Positions 11,870 through 23,300 of a stretch of 64,000 nucleotides of DNA are shown one piece after another (the stretch's first letter is position 1; the number at the start of each line of letters is the position of its first letter). Origin of the DNA: Micromussa lordhowensis (lineage: Eukaryota > Cnidaria > Anthozoa > Scleractinia > Lobophylliidae); NCBI GenBank assembly GCA_964020085.1, contig OZ026604.1:23856932-23920931 (forward strand). The letters are read 5' to 3'. Below the pieces are notes generated by a model. The model worked only from the letters and a program-made list of their open reading frames with translations, was not told where the DNA came from and did no database searches. The translations under genes were made by a program, and so were the position numbers.

Positions 11870-12261
11870 GGCCCCGTCGACACGTATTCGGATACTTTTG
11901 AGTCCGCAACTACAGTTTTCTTTCCGGATAAGGCCTCCGTCCACACGCATCCGGCGAATTCGGCAGCGAACCCAGATATTTTTGAATCCACTCTCCAGAG
12001 GGGAAAAAATAAATCTGATAGCGTGTGGACAGTGAATCCGGATACTTTCGAATCCGATGACGTAGCAAAATCGTGTCCTGTCTCCTACCAATGTGGTAAA
12101 CTAATGTGGCGACACAACGTGTAGGCCTAGTTTTTCTAGAGCAACTATGCGTGTGGACAGGTGAATCCGATTTGAATACGCTACGTGTGGACAGGAAATT
12201 TCTGATACCGGAAAGAAAAAGATGGGAATTCAAAAATATCCAGATACCTGTTTAGAGGGCC
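11870..12261. mobile_element. hAT-like MITE
   Basis: Imperfect inverted ends GGCCCCGTCGACACGTATTC and GGCCCTCTAAACAGGTATCT (complement of the right end) surround repeated GTGTGGACAG and GAATCCGGATA strings. No transposase frame is present. Confidence 0.6.
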
Positions 12262-12682
12262 TTAGTTGTGTTGTTTTAACAATTGTGGGATACATTAGGA
12301 AAAGCAACAACAACAACAACAACAAAATTTATCGCACCCCAGAGCAAAACGTTATAACATTTTGAATGCACGAGAAAGGAACAAATCGCGAAGCTAATAG
12401 CAGATCTCACATATGCCCTAAGTAAAATGATAATTGAAATCTTCATTCAGCACTCGACCGAACCTATACCTTCTAAGATTGTCTAACCCCATTCTGTTGC
12501 TGTTTTATTTTTACCAGAATCCAAACGAAAACTTTCTTCCATCGGGTTTGGCAGATGATATGTCAGCCATCGACCTTTATCAGAGGTTCTGAATTGACGA
12601 TTTGCTGATGACTGAGAACTGGTCAAATCTTTTATCGTCCGCTGAGAAATGAAAGCTGAGATCCAAGGATTTGCTGTTTTAA

Positions 12683-13530
12683 GCCTGGTTCACACTAGCG
12701 ACGGAATCGGAAGCGGAGTTGGAATCGGAAGCGCAAGGAGCGTTACGATCCAGTGTAAATCAAAAAGAGGAATCGGAAGCAGAGTTGGAATCGGAAGCGG
12801 AGTCGGAATCGGAATCGCAAGGAGCGTTACGATTCAGTGTAAATCAAAAAATGGAGTAGGAAGCGGAGTCGGAAGCTCGACGGAAGAGGAGTTAGAAGGA
12901 TCAGAAGAGTTTCTTTTTCTTCCGATTCCGTTTCCGCTTCCGTCGCTTTCGATTCAGTGAGAACAAGGCGAACGGAATCGGAAGCGGACGCGGAATTATC
13001 AGCCAATCAAAAAACTCATTACTAGTCCCTTTCAAACTTAGAGCAAGAAAAAATGGCGGCTCGGGAGAAAAAGCTGGCAGAGGCTGTGAGACAGTTCCCC
13101 GTTCTATATGACAAGTCCTGCAGGGACTTCAAAGACAACAGCAAAAAAAGGCTAGCATGGAACGATGTAGCTAACAAGTAGGACTTCAGACCGGTATGTA
13201 TTACAGTAGTGAATACAGTTTCATTTGTTTAACAAGGTTTCCAAATTTGCCTTGACTTTTCCTTTTTAAAAGTACTCCACGCACCCACAACCTTTTGCTT
13301 TCTTGGTTCCGTTGCAGACGTCTTCTTCGTCGTATGAGAATAAAAAGCAATAACAAAAGCAGCAATCTCTCGTCATCTCCCGGGTCCGCCATCTTGAATG
13401 TTTACAAATGAAAGCGAGGCTTACGCTGAAAGTGAGGCTTACGATTCCGCTTCCGTCGTGCCGATCCACACTACTTTCTTCCGATTTCGACTCCGCTTCC
13501 GTCGCTTCCGTCCCTAGTGTAAACCACCCC
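12683..13530. mobile_element. MITE carrying a MADF-domain fragment
   Basis: Ends GGTTCACACTAGCGACGGAA and CTAGTGTAAACC are inverted and followed by tandem GGAATCGGAAGCGGAG repeats. The interior includes a truncated MADF coding segment, so it is probably an internally deleted Harbinger-type or related DNA transposon. Confidence 0.65.
13053..13181 (+). pseudogene. MADF-domain fragment
   Basis: ATG at 13053 opens MAAREKKLAEAVRQFPVL, YDKSCRDFKD and RLAWNDVANK, then TAG. The L-x-E-A-V-x-x-x-P-V-L-Y-D-K-S and A-W-x-x-V/I pattern is the start of MADF DNA-binding domains, which accompany Harbinger transposons. The rest of the domain is missing, though an intron could begin at GTATGT shortly after. 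Confidence 0.6.
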
Positions 13531-13666
13531 CTATGGATAACTTTGAAATGATAGAGGGGAAGTTAACTGATATCTGAAACTACAAAACCTCTATGAAACA
13601 TTATTTAATTGATAAATATTTCCCTACGAATCATTTCAAACCGTCTTTTATCAACGACTTCCTTAC

Positions 13667-16600
13667 TTGCACAAACGAATCCATCCCCGGTGTAGCCCCC
13701 TTTACAAGTGCACGCATACGAGCCCACTGTGTTAAGGCAGTCAGCGTTTTCATGGCATTGGGCCGATCCGGAAACACATTCGTCTTCATCTGGTAAACAG
13801 AAAAGTTCTGAAATTTTGAAACCTAGTGTACAGACTGCCGTTAATACAGGGACAGGTATTGGAAAAATAAGGCTTTCCTTGTGCCTGACGGGCTGTGTAA
13901 AGGTTCGCCAGGTATTGTGAAAAATGCACAGCCGCCTTTTTTTCTTGCTGAGGATTGTCGCAGGGGTTCCTAGTGTGTTAAATTAAACGGGCTTCGCTTT
14001 ACATACTTATGTGTACATCTATTTCTAAATCTCTGTTAAATGTTGTTGTTTATAGTGGTCAATGCGCTTAGCTACACCTAGCTAATTCACAGACATGCCA
14101 CTTAAACTGAATGAAGCAAATACTAGACATAATAGACTTAAAAATCCCAACTGGCAGGAGGCAGACCAGCTTGCTACTCACAAGCATGACCAACGTGTTG
14201 AACTAGGGTCTACCAAGAAACAACTCCAGCTTAGTATTCAAAGCTCTATGGCCACGCTGCCACCGTTACTCCACTCGTCTGTTTTATAACATATTTTACT
14301 GACAAAAGCAGCGTACCAGCACAATTAAACCCATCGCCGCCGTATCCAAGATTGCAAGCACATGTAAATGACCCCACGGTATTTTGGCAGGACGCATTCG
14401 CGTGGCAGCCACCATTGGAAGAACTACACTCGTCGATATCTAAAAAAAATAACATACATCAGACGAGATAAATATATGTTTGAATGGAAATGAAATTACC
14501 GTTGAAAACGTCGTCGTGGGCCACCAAATTAAATACATACACGCTAAGTGGAGCGCACAAACAACAACAACAATTTCGAAATACAATCCAAATAGTACAA
14601 ATAAAGAAGCAAAGCTCTCAGAAAACAGCTGTTCTCATTTATAGTTAGTGACAAAACGGCTTAGTTCATTATCAGCGTCCTGTACGGGTAACGGGTATTT
14701 TGTTTAGATTCTAAAACGTTAAATGCATTTTTTTTCTGTAATTTATTTTCCCCGCTTCGCATTGATTTGGAGAAAATGTGAACGACATATGTGCAAAGGA
14801 AAACATCCTTGACTAGTTAACCTTAATGAAAGAAAGAAAAAGCCCAAGAGTTCAACGATCAGTACATACATATGCATGCCAAAAAAAGAACTCTAGATAG
14901 CCCGTAAAATTTAAGAGTATTTCGTAATACTAAGGAAAAAACACAATGGTATGCCTATTGAAAAAATTACGGAGCAAGTTTAAACCACGAGGCCACCAAT
15001 AATATAAATGATAATCCTAAACTAGCTGACCATGAAAGCATTACGCGTCGAAGAGGACATGAATAATACTGAATCGTATTTTTAGTTAGAAGATAGCTTG
15101 TTTTCAGAATGAGAGCAGACTCGTATAACTTGGTAGCTAGAGTGGTTTGTCAGGTAATCATGCTGTAAAGCCAACGAGGAAGGACTTCTGTTAAGACTTC
15201 TTTATCGTGTAAGTGCGTGAGTGAAGCTGCTGACTGCAAGTAGTTCTTGTGAACTATATCCTTACCAATACAGCTCAACCCGTCGCCATGATATCCTGTC
15301 TTGCAAATGCAGTTAAATGAGCCCACAGTGTTTTGGCAATTTGCATCACCATGGCAACTGCCATTATCGATTCTGCACTCGTCTATATCTAGACAAAAAT
15401 AAGCATAATGTTAGAAAAAAGAGGTGACGCATCACGGATTTAGATCAAAAGTAAATGACAACAAAATCATCGCCATGTAGTAAGGGTAGCAACAACAGTA
15501 ATATGCTCAACATCAACAACAACAACAGCGCCATCAAATGAAAATGGTGCCGATTGCGGTTAGTTCAGACCTAAATATTATAAGGATCAAAGAACCATCT
15601 TCCGCGTTGAAGCTTGAGATTTCTTCTTCGTTTTTGCTTCTTTCCTTCGGCTTCTACCTTCTTTTAACAAAAGCAACCTATGGCAGTTAAACCCATTGCC
15701 ACTGTACCCAGCCTTGCAAGAGCAGATAAACGAGCCCATGGTATTTTGGCAGTCTGCATTAGCATGGCAATCACCATGCGCATCGCTACACTCATCTATG
15801 TCTAAAAGAATAAAGGGGGAAAGTTTCTAAAGAAACTGTGGTGCTGCGTCAATGTGGAGTATTACAAGATAATTTGGTTTTATTAACTGAGTTGATAATG
15901 TGAATTGGCCACGGTAAAAGATTCGAAAGCTGACGTTTTGAGCGTTAGCCCTTCATCGGAGCAAAGACCGACGAATATTCGCTCCAACGAAGGGCTAACG
16001 CTCGAAACGTCAGCTGTCGAATTTCTTTACGGCGGTGGTCAATTCACATTATCAACTCAGTTGATAAAACCAAATTATCTATGTCTAAAAGAAATGAATT
16101 TAAATTAAGTGAAAAAATGTATACAAACACTTAATTTGAATAGAGGAAAGAAGAATAATCATACATAAAACGTCCTTACTATTAGAAACCCCCTGTTGCA
16201 CGACAACAAAGGTTTACATAGCAGCTACAGCACCACAGCAACCAGTAGTAGTGACGATAACAAACAACAACTAATCTTTATTATAACAACCTCCTTAAAA
16301 AGTCATTTTTCAGCTGTCTGTGCAGCAAGAGCAGCTACACCTGTAGAAAAGATTGGTCTTGTTTTCACAGCACCTACCTTCAGAAGGTAGCAAATCTGTT
16401 GTATGAAATGTTGTATGAAACAACAACAAATTATTATTATAAGAACTTCATTCATTTTTCACAGCAGCTACCTTCAGAAGGTAACAAATGCGTCTTATGA
16501 AACATTTTGTGAAAGAAGAAAGGTTCATTCAGTGTCGCGATCTTGAGACAAAGAAAAAAATCTTAGTCCCGCACAATATTCGAACAGACAATGTTCAGAT

Positions 16601-19600
16601 ACCACTCGAGTGCTCTAACCACTGTGAGACTCGTTGGGGGTTAAGCCCTATAAGGTTCATATGCGCATACTTTTTGTTTTTGTTTTTGTTTTGTTTTTTC
16701 CTTTTGTTTACTTTATTTTAATCCTTATTTAATATAGATCATAATACCACAATAATACCACAATTTAAATGTTATTTCGAATTTAACTAGGCCAGACGTT
16801 ACGATACGGTTACTCATAATTTTCATTTTTTTAACAGAATATAAAATGCCTCGGGAATAGAAAAAAGGTTTAAAAGAGATACACCATATAAAAAAACAAA
16901 ACAAAAAACAAAACAAAAACAATGACAACAGCAAGGAAAAGGTATTACAATTGAACATTAAAGATACAAAATATGTCTTTCATAAAGATGCCATTTTTTT
17001 CAAAAAATACTTATTTTGTTTCTTGCGATAAGCTTTTCTGTGTCATACTTGTTTTTTTAAGATTTGGATAAAATGCGTAATTGATGGCTTATTGTCATGG
17101 CGTCTACAATCCCATAAATAAATTTTTCCTAAAAAGTAAGACATAATTTTCCAGATCCATCTCCTCCCTCAAAAAACCAACGATAACATCACTTAGTAAT
17201 AGGTATCTGCAACTACTTAATTTACTCTAAATGTTATAAATTACATCATTCCAAAAGGCTTGCGAAATAGCGCAATAAAACAAGAAATGCTGAATAGTCT
17301 CAAGAGCTTCATTACAAAATGTACAATTGGGATTGCTAAGTTCAACAATTGTTCAATTGGGATTGCATGCTAGGTTCAACAATTTCGAAAGCGTCTTGTG
17401 TGGAGATAAATAGTGAAATGTAATGAATTTAACGCTAGGAGAACGAATGTCAATCATTATCTTACCAGAGCAGTCCAACCCGTCGCCAGTATATCCCTGT
17501 TTGCAAGTACAACTAAATGAGCCCACGGTATTCTGGCAGTTTGCGTTAGCATGACAACCGCCATTGTTGGAACTGCACTCGTCGATATCTACGGATTAAA
17601 GTCAATGATATATTCATAATTATGTCCTGACAGTGCCACTAGTGATAGTAAGAACTGCTTTGAATAGCAGTGAAACGGAATGGTTCAAAAGTTCCAGAGC
17701 ACTGGTCTAACTTTGGAGTTGGACGAAAATTTGATTGGTTTTTCACCGATTGGACCATAATTTGCTGTTGCTACTGCTGCTAATAATGACAAAACAGGTT
17801 CGTTTACCTTAACATGTACATTCCAACTGTTCTTATAACATAGCGCGCGCGCTTGTCCTACCTAATTCCTGTAGAGCCATCATGGTAAAGATCCCTATAT
17901 ACGCACTGCCGTCGGTATATAACATCACTTAAGAAGCTAGAGGCGCCTCGAACAACTCTCCATCGTGCTCTCCAAACTACCCCCGTGCATCCATAATTAA
18001 TTCTTAAATATTTGCTGTTAAGTTTCGACTGTCAACAACCGTCTTGAGACATTTTACAGCAGACTACAAGCACAATAATTTGATTTCAACAGTTTTGTCA
18101 TTGTTTGACAAATCAACCTACCATCACAGCTAAAGCCACCCCCTCTGTATCCAGGCTTACAAGTACAAGTAGATGAGCCTTCGGTGTTCTGACAGGTTGC
18201 CTCGGCATGGCAACCACCATTATTGATACTACATTCATCTACATCTGAAAAATCATTATAGACTTAAAATAAAAGAATAGCCACATTTTCAATTTACAAA
18301 TTAAACAAGAACAGTATTGCTGCTGAAGCAATGCTGCATCATTGCTGTTCAAGACAGGAACGACGGGAATGAACGAATGTGACCGATTGTACGGAACGTT
18401 TCTTACCAGAGCATTCCAATCCATTGCCATTGTATCCTGACTTACAAGTACAGCTAAATGAACCCACGGTATTCTGACAGTCTGCGTTGGCATGGCAACC
18501 GCCATTGTTGATTCCACACTCGTCTATATCTAAATGAGTAAAAACGAGATAAGAAGCACTCTCATCGAGGGGTACAGTCTCCCTCCACTCCAGCTCCATT
18601 GAGTTCGTGACGAATGACGCCATTGTCTAACATCTAAACAAATAAAGGGAGCAAGTTTCTAAAGAAACTGTGTTGCGGCGTCGGTGGGAGTATTACAAGA
18701 TAATTTGGTTTTATCAACTGGGTTGATAACGTGAATTGGCCACTGTAAATAGATTCGAAAGCTGACGTTTCGAGCGTTAGCTCTTCGTCGGGACGAAGGG
18801 CTAACGCTCGAAGCGTTAGCCTTTTTGCGAAGAGCGAAGGACTATTGGGCGACTCATGAGCCTGCAGTTCTAACAATTCAGCGTGTCGTAGAAAGTAATA
18901 TAATGAATATTTTCAGATGTCGATGTTGGAGAAAACGATAGCCCTACAAGCGAGAGATTTTGAATTCGAATCCTATGGGGCACAACAGTATTTAGGAGGT
19001 ATTTATTTTCATTTTTGTTTTTTACTTTTTTATGTATTAATGGTTGTAAAAAAAAATGTTCATCGAGACACAGAACCGATGCTTAAAATAACATTTACCA
19101 AAATGGAAATCATCTGAGGCTTTTAATCATTCGAGAAGTCGTCCAGCACATCGATCCATCTCGAACTCAAAGTATATTAGCCTTATTTGAGCCCTTAGTT
19201 ATCATTAGGGTCATATAGGGTTACGAAGGAAAAACGATGAAGACTTTCCCTTGCAATCGAGTCGAGGAGGATGAACCTTGAAGGCTTTCCCTACAAGTCG
19301 TATGTAAGCCTACATCACACAGGGCGCTCCATTGAACAGCATTGAATTGGTTCACCAGTGAGAATTTCAAGCTAAAAAAACATACGCAGTCGACCGTGCA
19401 GAAATGATCCACGAATTGCCACAGAAAATAAACCACTGGAGGATTAAATATTTTGCGACTTGGGCGCAACCGACGGCCACTGCCTTATATACTGGTCAGC
19501 GGAGCTACTAAAAAGTTAACAGGAATTGAAGGACGGAAGGAAGGAGCTGAGCGAAGGAATGAAAGTCAATGCCCTACCTATACTCAGAAAATGATATTCT

Positions 19601-20302
19601 CTGAGTAAAAAGGATGATTTCAACCTTTGTGTCATTGATTTGACACGAGCTAACTCACCAACGCAGTTAAGACCATCGCCGCTGTATCCAGGTTGGCAAG
19701 TGCAAGTGAATGAGCCTTCGATGTTCTCACAGCCTCCGTCCTCATGGCAACCGCTATTGCTGGTACTGCATTCGTCTACGTCTGAAAAACAGTCATAATA
19801 AGACTAAAAACAAAGCATTGGCCAACATTGGTCCCAAGATCAATTGTTCCATTAGACCAAACTATTTTTCCAGGATAATACAGTTGATTACATTGTAATA
19901 AACAATTAGACTACAAGCAGACAATCAATAGTCAATAACCCAAATCGGAAATTCAAGAATTAGTGCATTAGGGGCATGCGATTATACCTAGTATATTCGT
20001 TTCTTTTTTGTTTCCCTGTTTCTCATCAGTTATTTGATTCAATTTCCATGTGAAATAATGTTAAACACCATATTATTACGCATGCCTTAGACGCCTTAGA
20101 GGTGTTTTGGTAGTAAATTACACTGCTAAATAATAACTTACTAGTTTATGATTTAAAAGGTCAATAACATGTTATTTACCCAGGCAGGTGAACCCATTAC
20201 CAGTAAACCCTTGTTTGCAATTACAAGTGAATGAGAGGATTGTATTCTCACAAATGGCGTGTACATGACACAGATCGTTGAAGGAACTGCATTCGTCCAT
20301 AT
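13667..20302 (-). CDS. Gene 2: array of nine calcium-binding EGF exons
   Basis: Eight exons are exactly 123 nt and one (15658-15801) is 144 nt. All are phase 1-1, with the D-x-D-E-C start and a C-x-N-T-V-G-S-F-x-C core. Most share GGCHANA-type loops, so the array grew by exon duplication. Donors are GTAAG, GTGAG, GTAGG or GTAC and acceptors are AG throughout. The DMDEC exon (20180-20302) and the DEDEC exon (13667-13789) are the most diverged, as expected for end members. Introns carry SINE, LINE and palindromic repeats. Confidence 0.85.
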
Positions 20303-23300
20303 CTGAATAAGAGTAAAATATTTATTAACTGTTTCAACATTTAATTGAACGCTACCAAAATTTTGGCAGCTTCACCTCAAATATGAATGTTGTGCCGCGT
20401 AGCACTATCAACACAAATGGTGGAACAGAGAATTAACTCTGAAGTGTAATTTAAAGTGCTAACTTGAACCCATGAAGTAACCCACTGGGCGTTAGCCCTA
20501 GTAAAGGGAATCAGGGAACCACACGAGGTAAAGAAAAAATCTTTTGACCTCGGTGGGAATCGAACCCACGACCTCCGGATTTGATCTTCCGTTACTCTGC
20601 CGACTGAGCCACGAGGTCGGACAGAGAAATTCGGGGACGATTTAGGTGGTGAATCGCGGCGAAGAGAAAGTAAGGGTACATATGAATGTTGTGCCGCGTA
20701 GCACTATCAACACAAATGGTGGAACAGAGAATTAACTCTGAAGTGTAATTTAAAGTGCTAACTTGAACCCTTGCTTTCTCTTCGCCGCGATTCACCACCT
20801 AAATCGTCCCCGACTTTCTCTGTCCGACCTCGTAGCTCAGTCGGCAGAGTAACGGAAGATCAAATCCGGAGGTCGTGGGTTCGATTCCCACCGAGGTCAA
20901 AAGATTTTTTCTTTACCTCGTGTGGTTCCCTGATTCCCTTTACTAGGGCTAACGCCCAGTGGGTTACTTCATGGGTTCAAGTTAGCACTTTAAATTACAC
21001 TTCAGAGTTAATTCTCTGTTCCACCATTTGTGTTGATAGTGCTACGCGGCACAACATTCATATGTACCCTTACTTTCTCTTCGCCGCGATTCACCACCTA
21101 AATCGTCCCCGACTTTCTCTGTCCGACCTCGTAGCTCAGTCGGCAGAGTAACGGAAGATCAAATCCGGAGGTCGTGGGTTCGATTCCCACCGAGGTCAAA
21201 AGATTTTTTCTTTACCTCGTGTGGTTCCCTGATTCCCTTTACTAGGGCTAACGCCCAGTGGGTTACTTCATGGGTTCAAGTTAGCACTTTAAATTACACT
21301 TCAGAGTTAATTCTCTGTTCCACCATTTGTGTTAATAGTGCTACGCGGCACAACATTCATATGTACCCTTACTTTCTCTTCGCCGCGATTCACCACCTAA
21401 ATCGTCCCCGACTTTCTCTGTCCGACCTCGTAGCTCAGTCGGCAGAGTAACGGAAGATCAAATCCGGAGGTCGTGGGTTCGATTCCCACCGAGGTCAAAA
21501 GATTTTTTCTTTACCTCGTGTGGTTCCCTGATTCCCTTTACTAGGGCTAACGCCCAGTGGGTTACTTCATGGGTTCAAGTTAGCACTTTAAATTACACTT
21601 CAGAGTTAATTCTCTGTTCCACCATTCACCTCAAATATGTCTGACAACCATTTTGTTTGTCATGTCGTTGTTTTAGGAAGTTGATGTTTCCAGGGCAACA
21701 ATAGTTTGACAGGGTAGCTTTTTGTTTGCAATTTTGGAATTTTCTTGTTGTTGTTTTTTTTATTAAACAATTAAAAGAAAAACAAAGAAACAAAATTCTC
21801 AAATTTAACAAAATGCAATACGATACTTGTATCCTGTGCATGTAAAAGTTGAAAATATTGGCACTGACTCAGAATGCGTTCATTTGAACTGAGCGTGTCT
21901 GCTTAAGATTGCTTCATCCTAGCCTTAAAACGAAACTTAACGGCTTATGACCATTTTGATTCTCTAAAAATTAATTCTAAATATGCTTACTTTTCTCTAG
22001 TCTTTGCTAGGATGCTTAGCTATTAAACGAAGAAATGTTCAGACTATTGATATAATATCACCACCTTGAAAAACTATAATTATATTACATTTGTTCCTTT
22101 CTAAGGTGGTAATTTTGTCTTCCTTTTATATTATTGCAGCCAAACATCAACAACTTCCTTTCCTTGTTTTAACATATCATCTAGTTACACCATAAAACAG
22201 TTCATTAGCATAGAAACAGAAAACTTAATTATATCTTTGGCCCTACATCTTTGGTTTTCATTAGCACTAAAAATATTTTCTTTCCAAATAAAAAGGAAAA
22301 CTATAACATTTTCTAGTTAGGCCATTAAACGGTTCATTAGCATAAAAACAAAACTGACTTAATTGCCCTTGGCCCTATAACCGGAAAAATAAATCATCAT
22401 CAACTTTGGTTGTCAATGATAGCGCTAAAAATATTTTATTTCCAAGTAAAAATAATTCTAAACGAGATTTCTTTACAAAGAAGATGGTGTTGCACAACTG
22501 CAATGAGTGATTGCTGAGTTTCGTTTTGTTCGTTTTGTAATTGTACGGCAGTGTGAATAAAGTTAATTATTCCACACCTTCTAACAAAATATATATCTTT
22601 AAAGGGTGTGTTTTCTACATTATTTTTTCTCAAATATCTGTAAAAAAAAATGCTGTTAAAACTGAATTTAAGGTTCCAACAGAGTTTTTTTTCCTACTCA
22701 TATCTATATATATTGTGTCTTGATTTCTATTTGCTGTACTCACCACCTGTCTTCATATCACAATACGTCAGAGCCACTTTATTAAATGAAGCCAACTCCA
22801 CCTGCAGCCAGTATTTACCACTAGACGCTGATTGTCCTTCACTGGCCTTTATCTCATTACACGACTCAGCAGGTAGCTCAGGTATTGAACCAAGGGGAAC
22901 TACAGTGCAAAAAGAACCAATCTAATTAGTGCCGCCATTCTATGGCATCAGATTCAACGTTAGTGTTAGAATAGGTTTAAACTAAAGGAAATTGTTACGA
23001 ATTCGTCGCGAATCCGGAATGTTTTAGTACCGTATTGATTTTGCCGTTTACACACAAGTGGACGAATCCCGCGAAATAAAAACTCCCCGGTTTGGTCACG
23101 TCTCCACAGATTTTTAATCTGTAATTTATGGTGGTAACTTTGAATCCAAAAACTTTTGAATATGGAGAGTTACGTCGTGTAAACGATTTTCTCTCGAAAC
23201 TGGATATTTTTTTCGCCTGCGACCTTTAGAGTTTGCGGTAGAACCAAAATTGCGGACCTAGTCGCAGTCATATTGATGACTATTGATGGCGGTCGCAAGC

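Larger units (their letters stand above)
8469..13666. other. Region between genes 1 and 2 with no recognised exon
   Basis: I found no EGF, PAN, FReD or D8C exon on either strand, although the last exon of gene 2 should be here. It holds a SINE (10322-10648), MITEs (11870-12261, 12683-13530), a palindrome TAGGCTCGATTTCC near 9462-9510 and AT-rich sequence. ORFs of 60-110 codons look random. Confidence 0.5.
20385..21626. repeat. 299-bp tandem repeat with an inverted first copy
   Basis: Three direct copies (period 299 bp) follow one inverted copy. Each includes the tRNA-like gene plus flanks such as TTCTCTTCGCCGCGATTCAC and AGTGCTACGCGGCACAAC. Copies differ by single bases (GTTGATAG versus GTTAATAG). 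The inverted and first direct copies form a large palindrome centred near 20.77 kb. It lies in the intron of gene 2 between exons 2 and 3. Confidence 0.88.

Noticed and set aside
20546..21496. A CRISPR-like array
   Set aside because: The repeat unit is 299 bp, contains a tRNA-like gene and has no short spacer pattern; the genome is eukaryotic.
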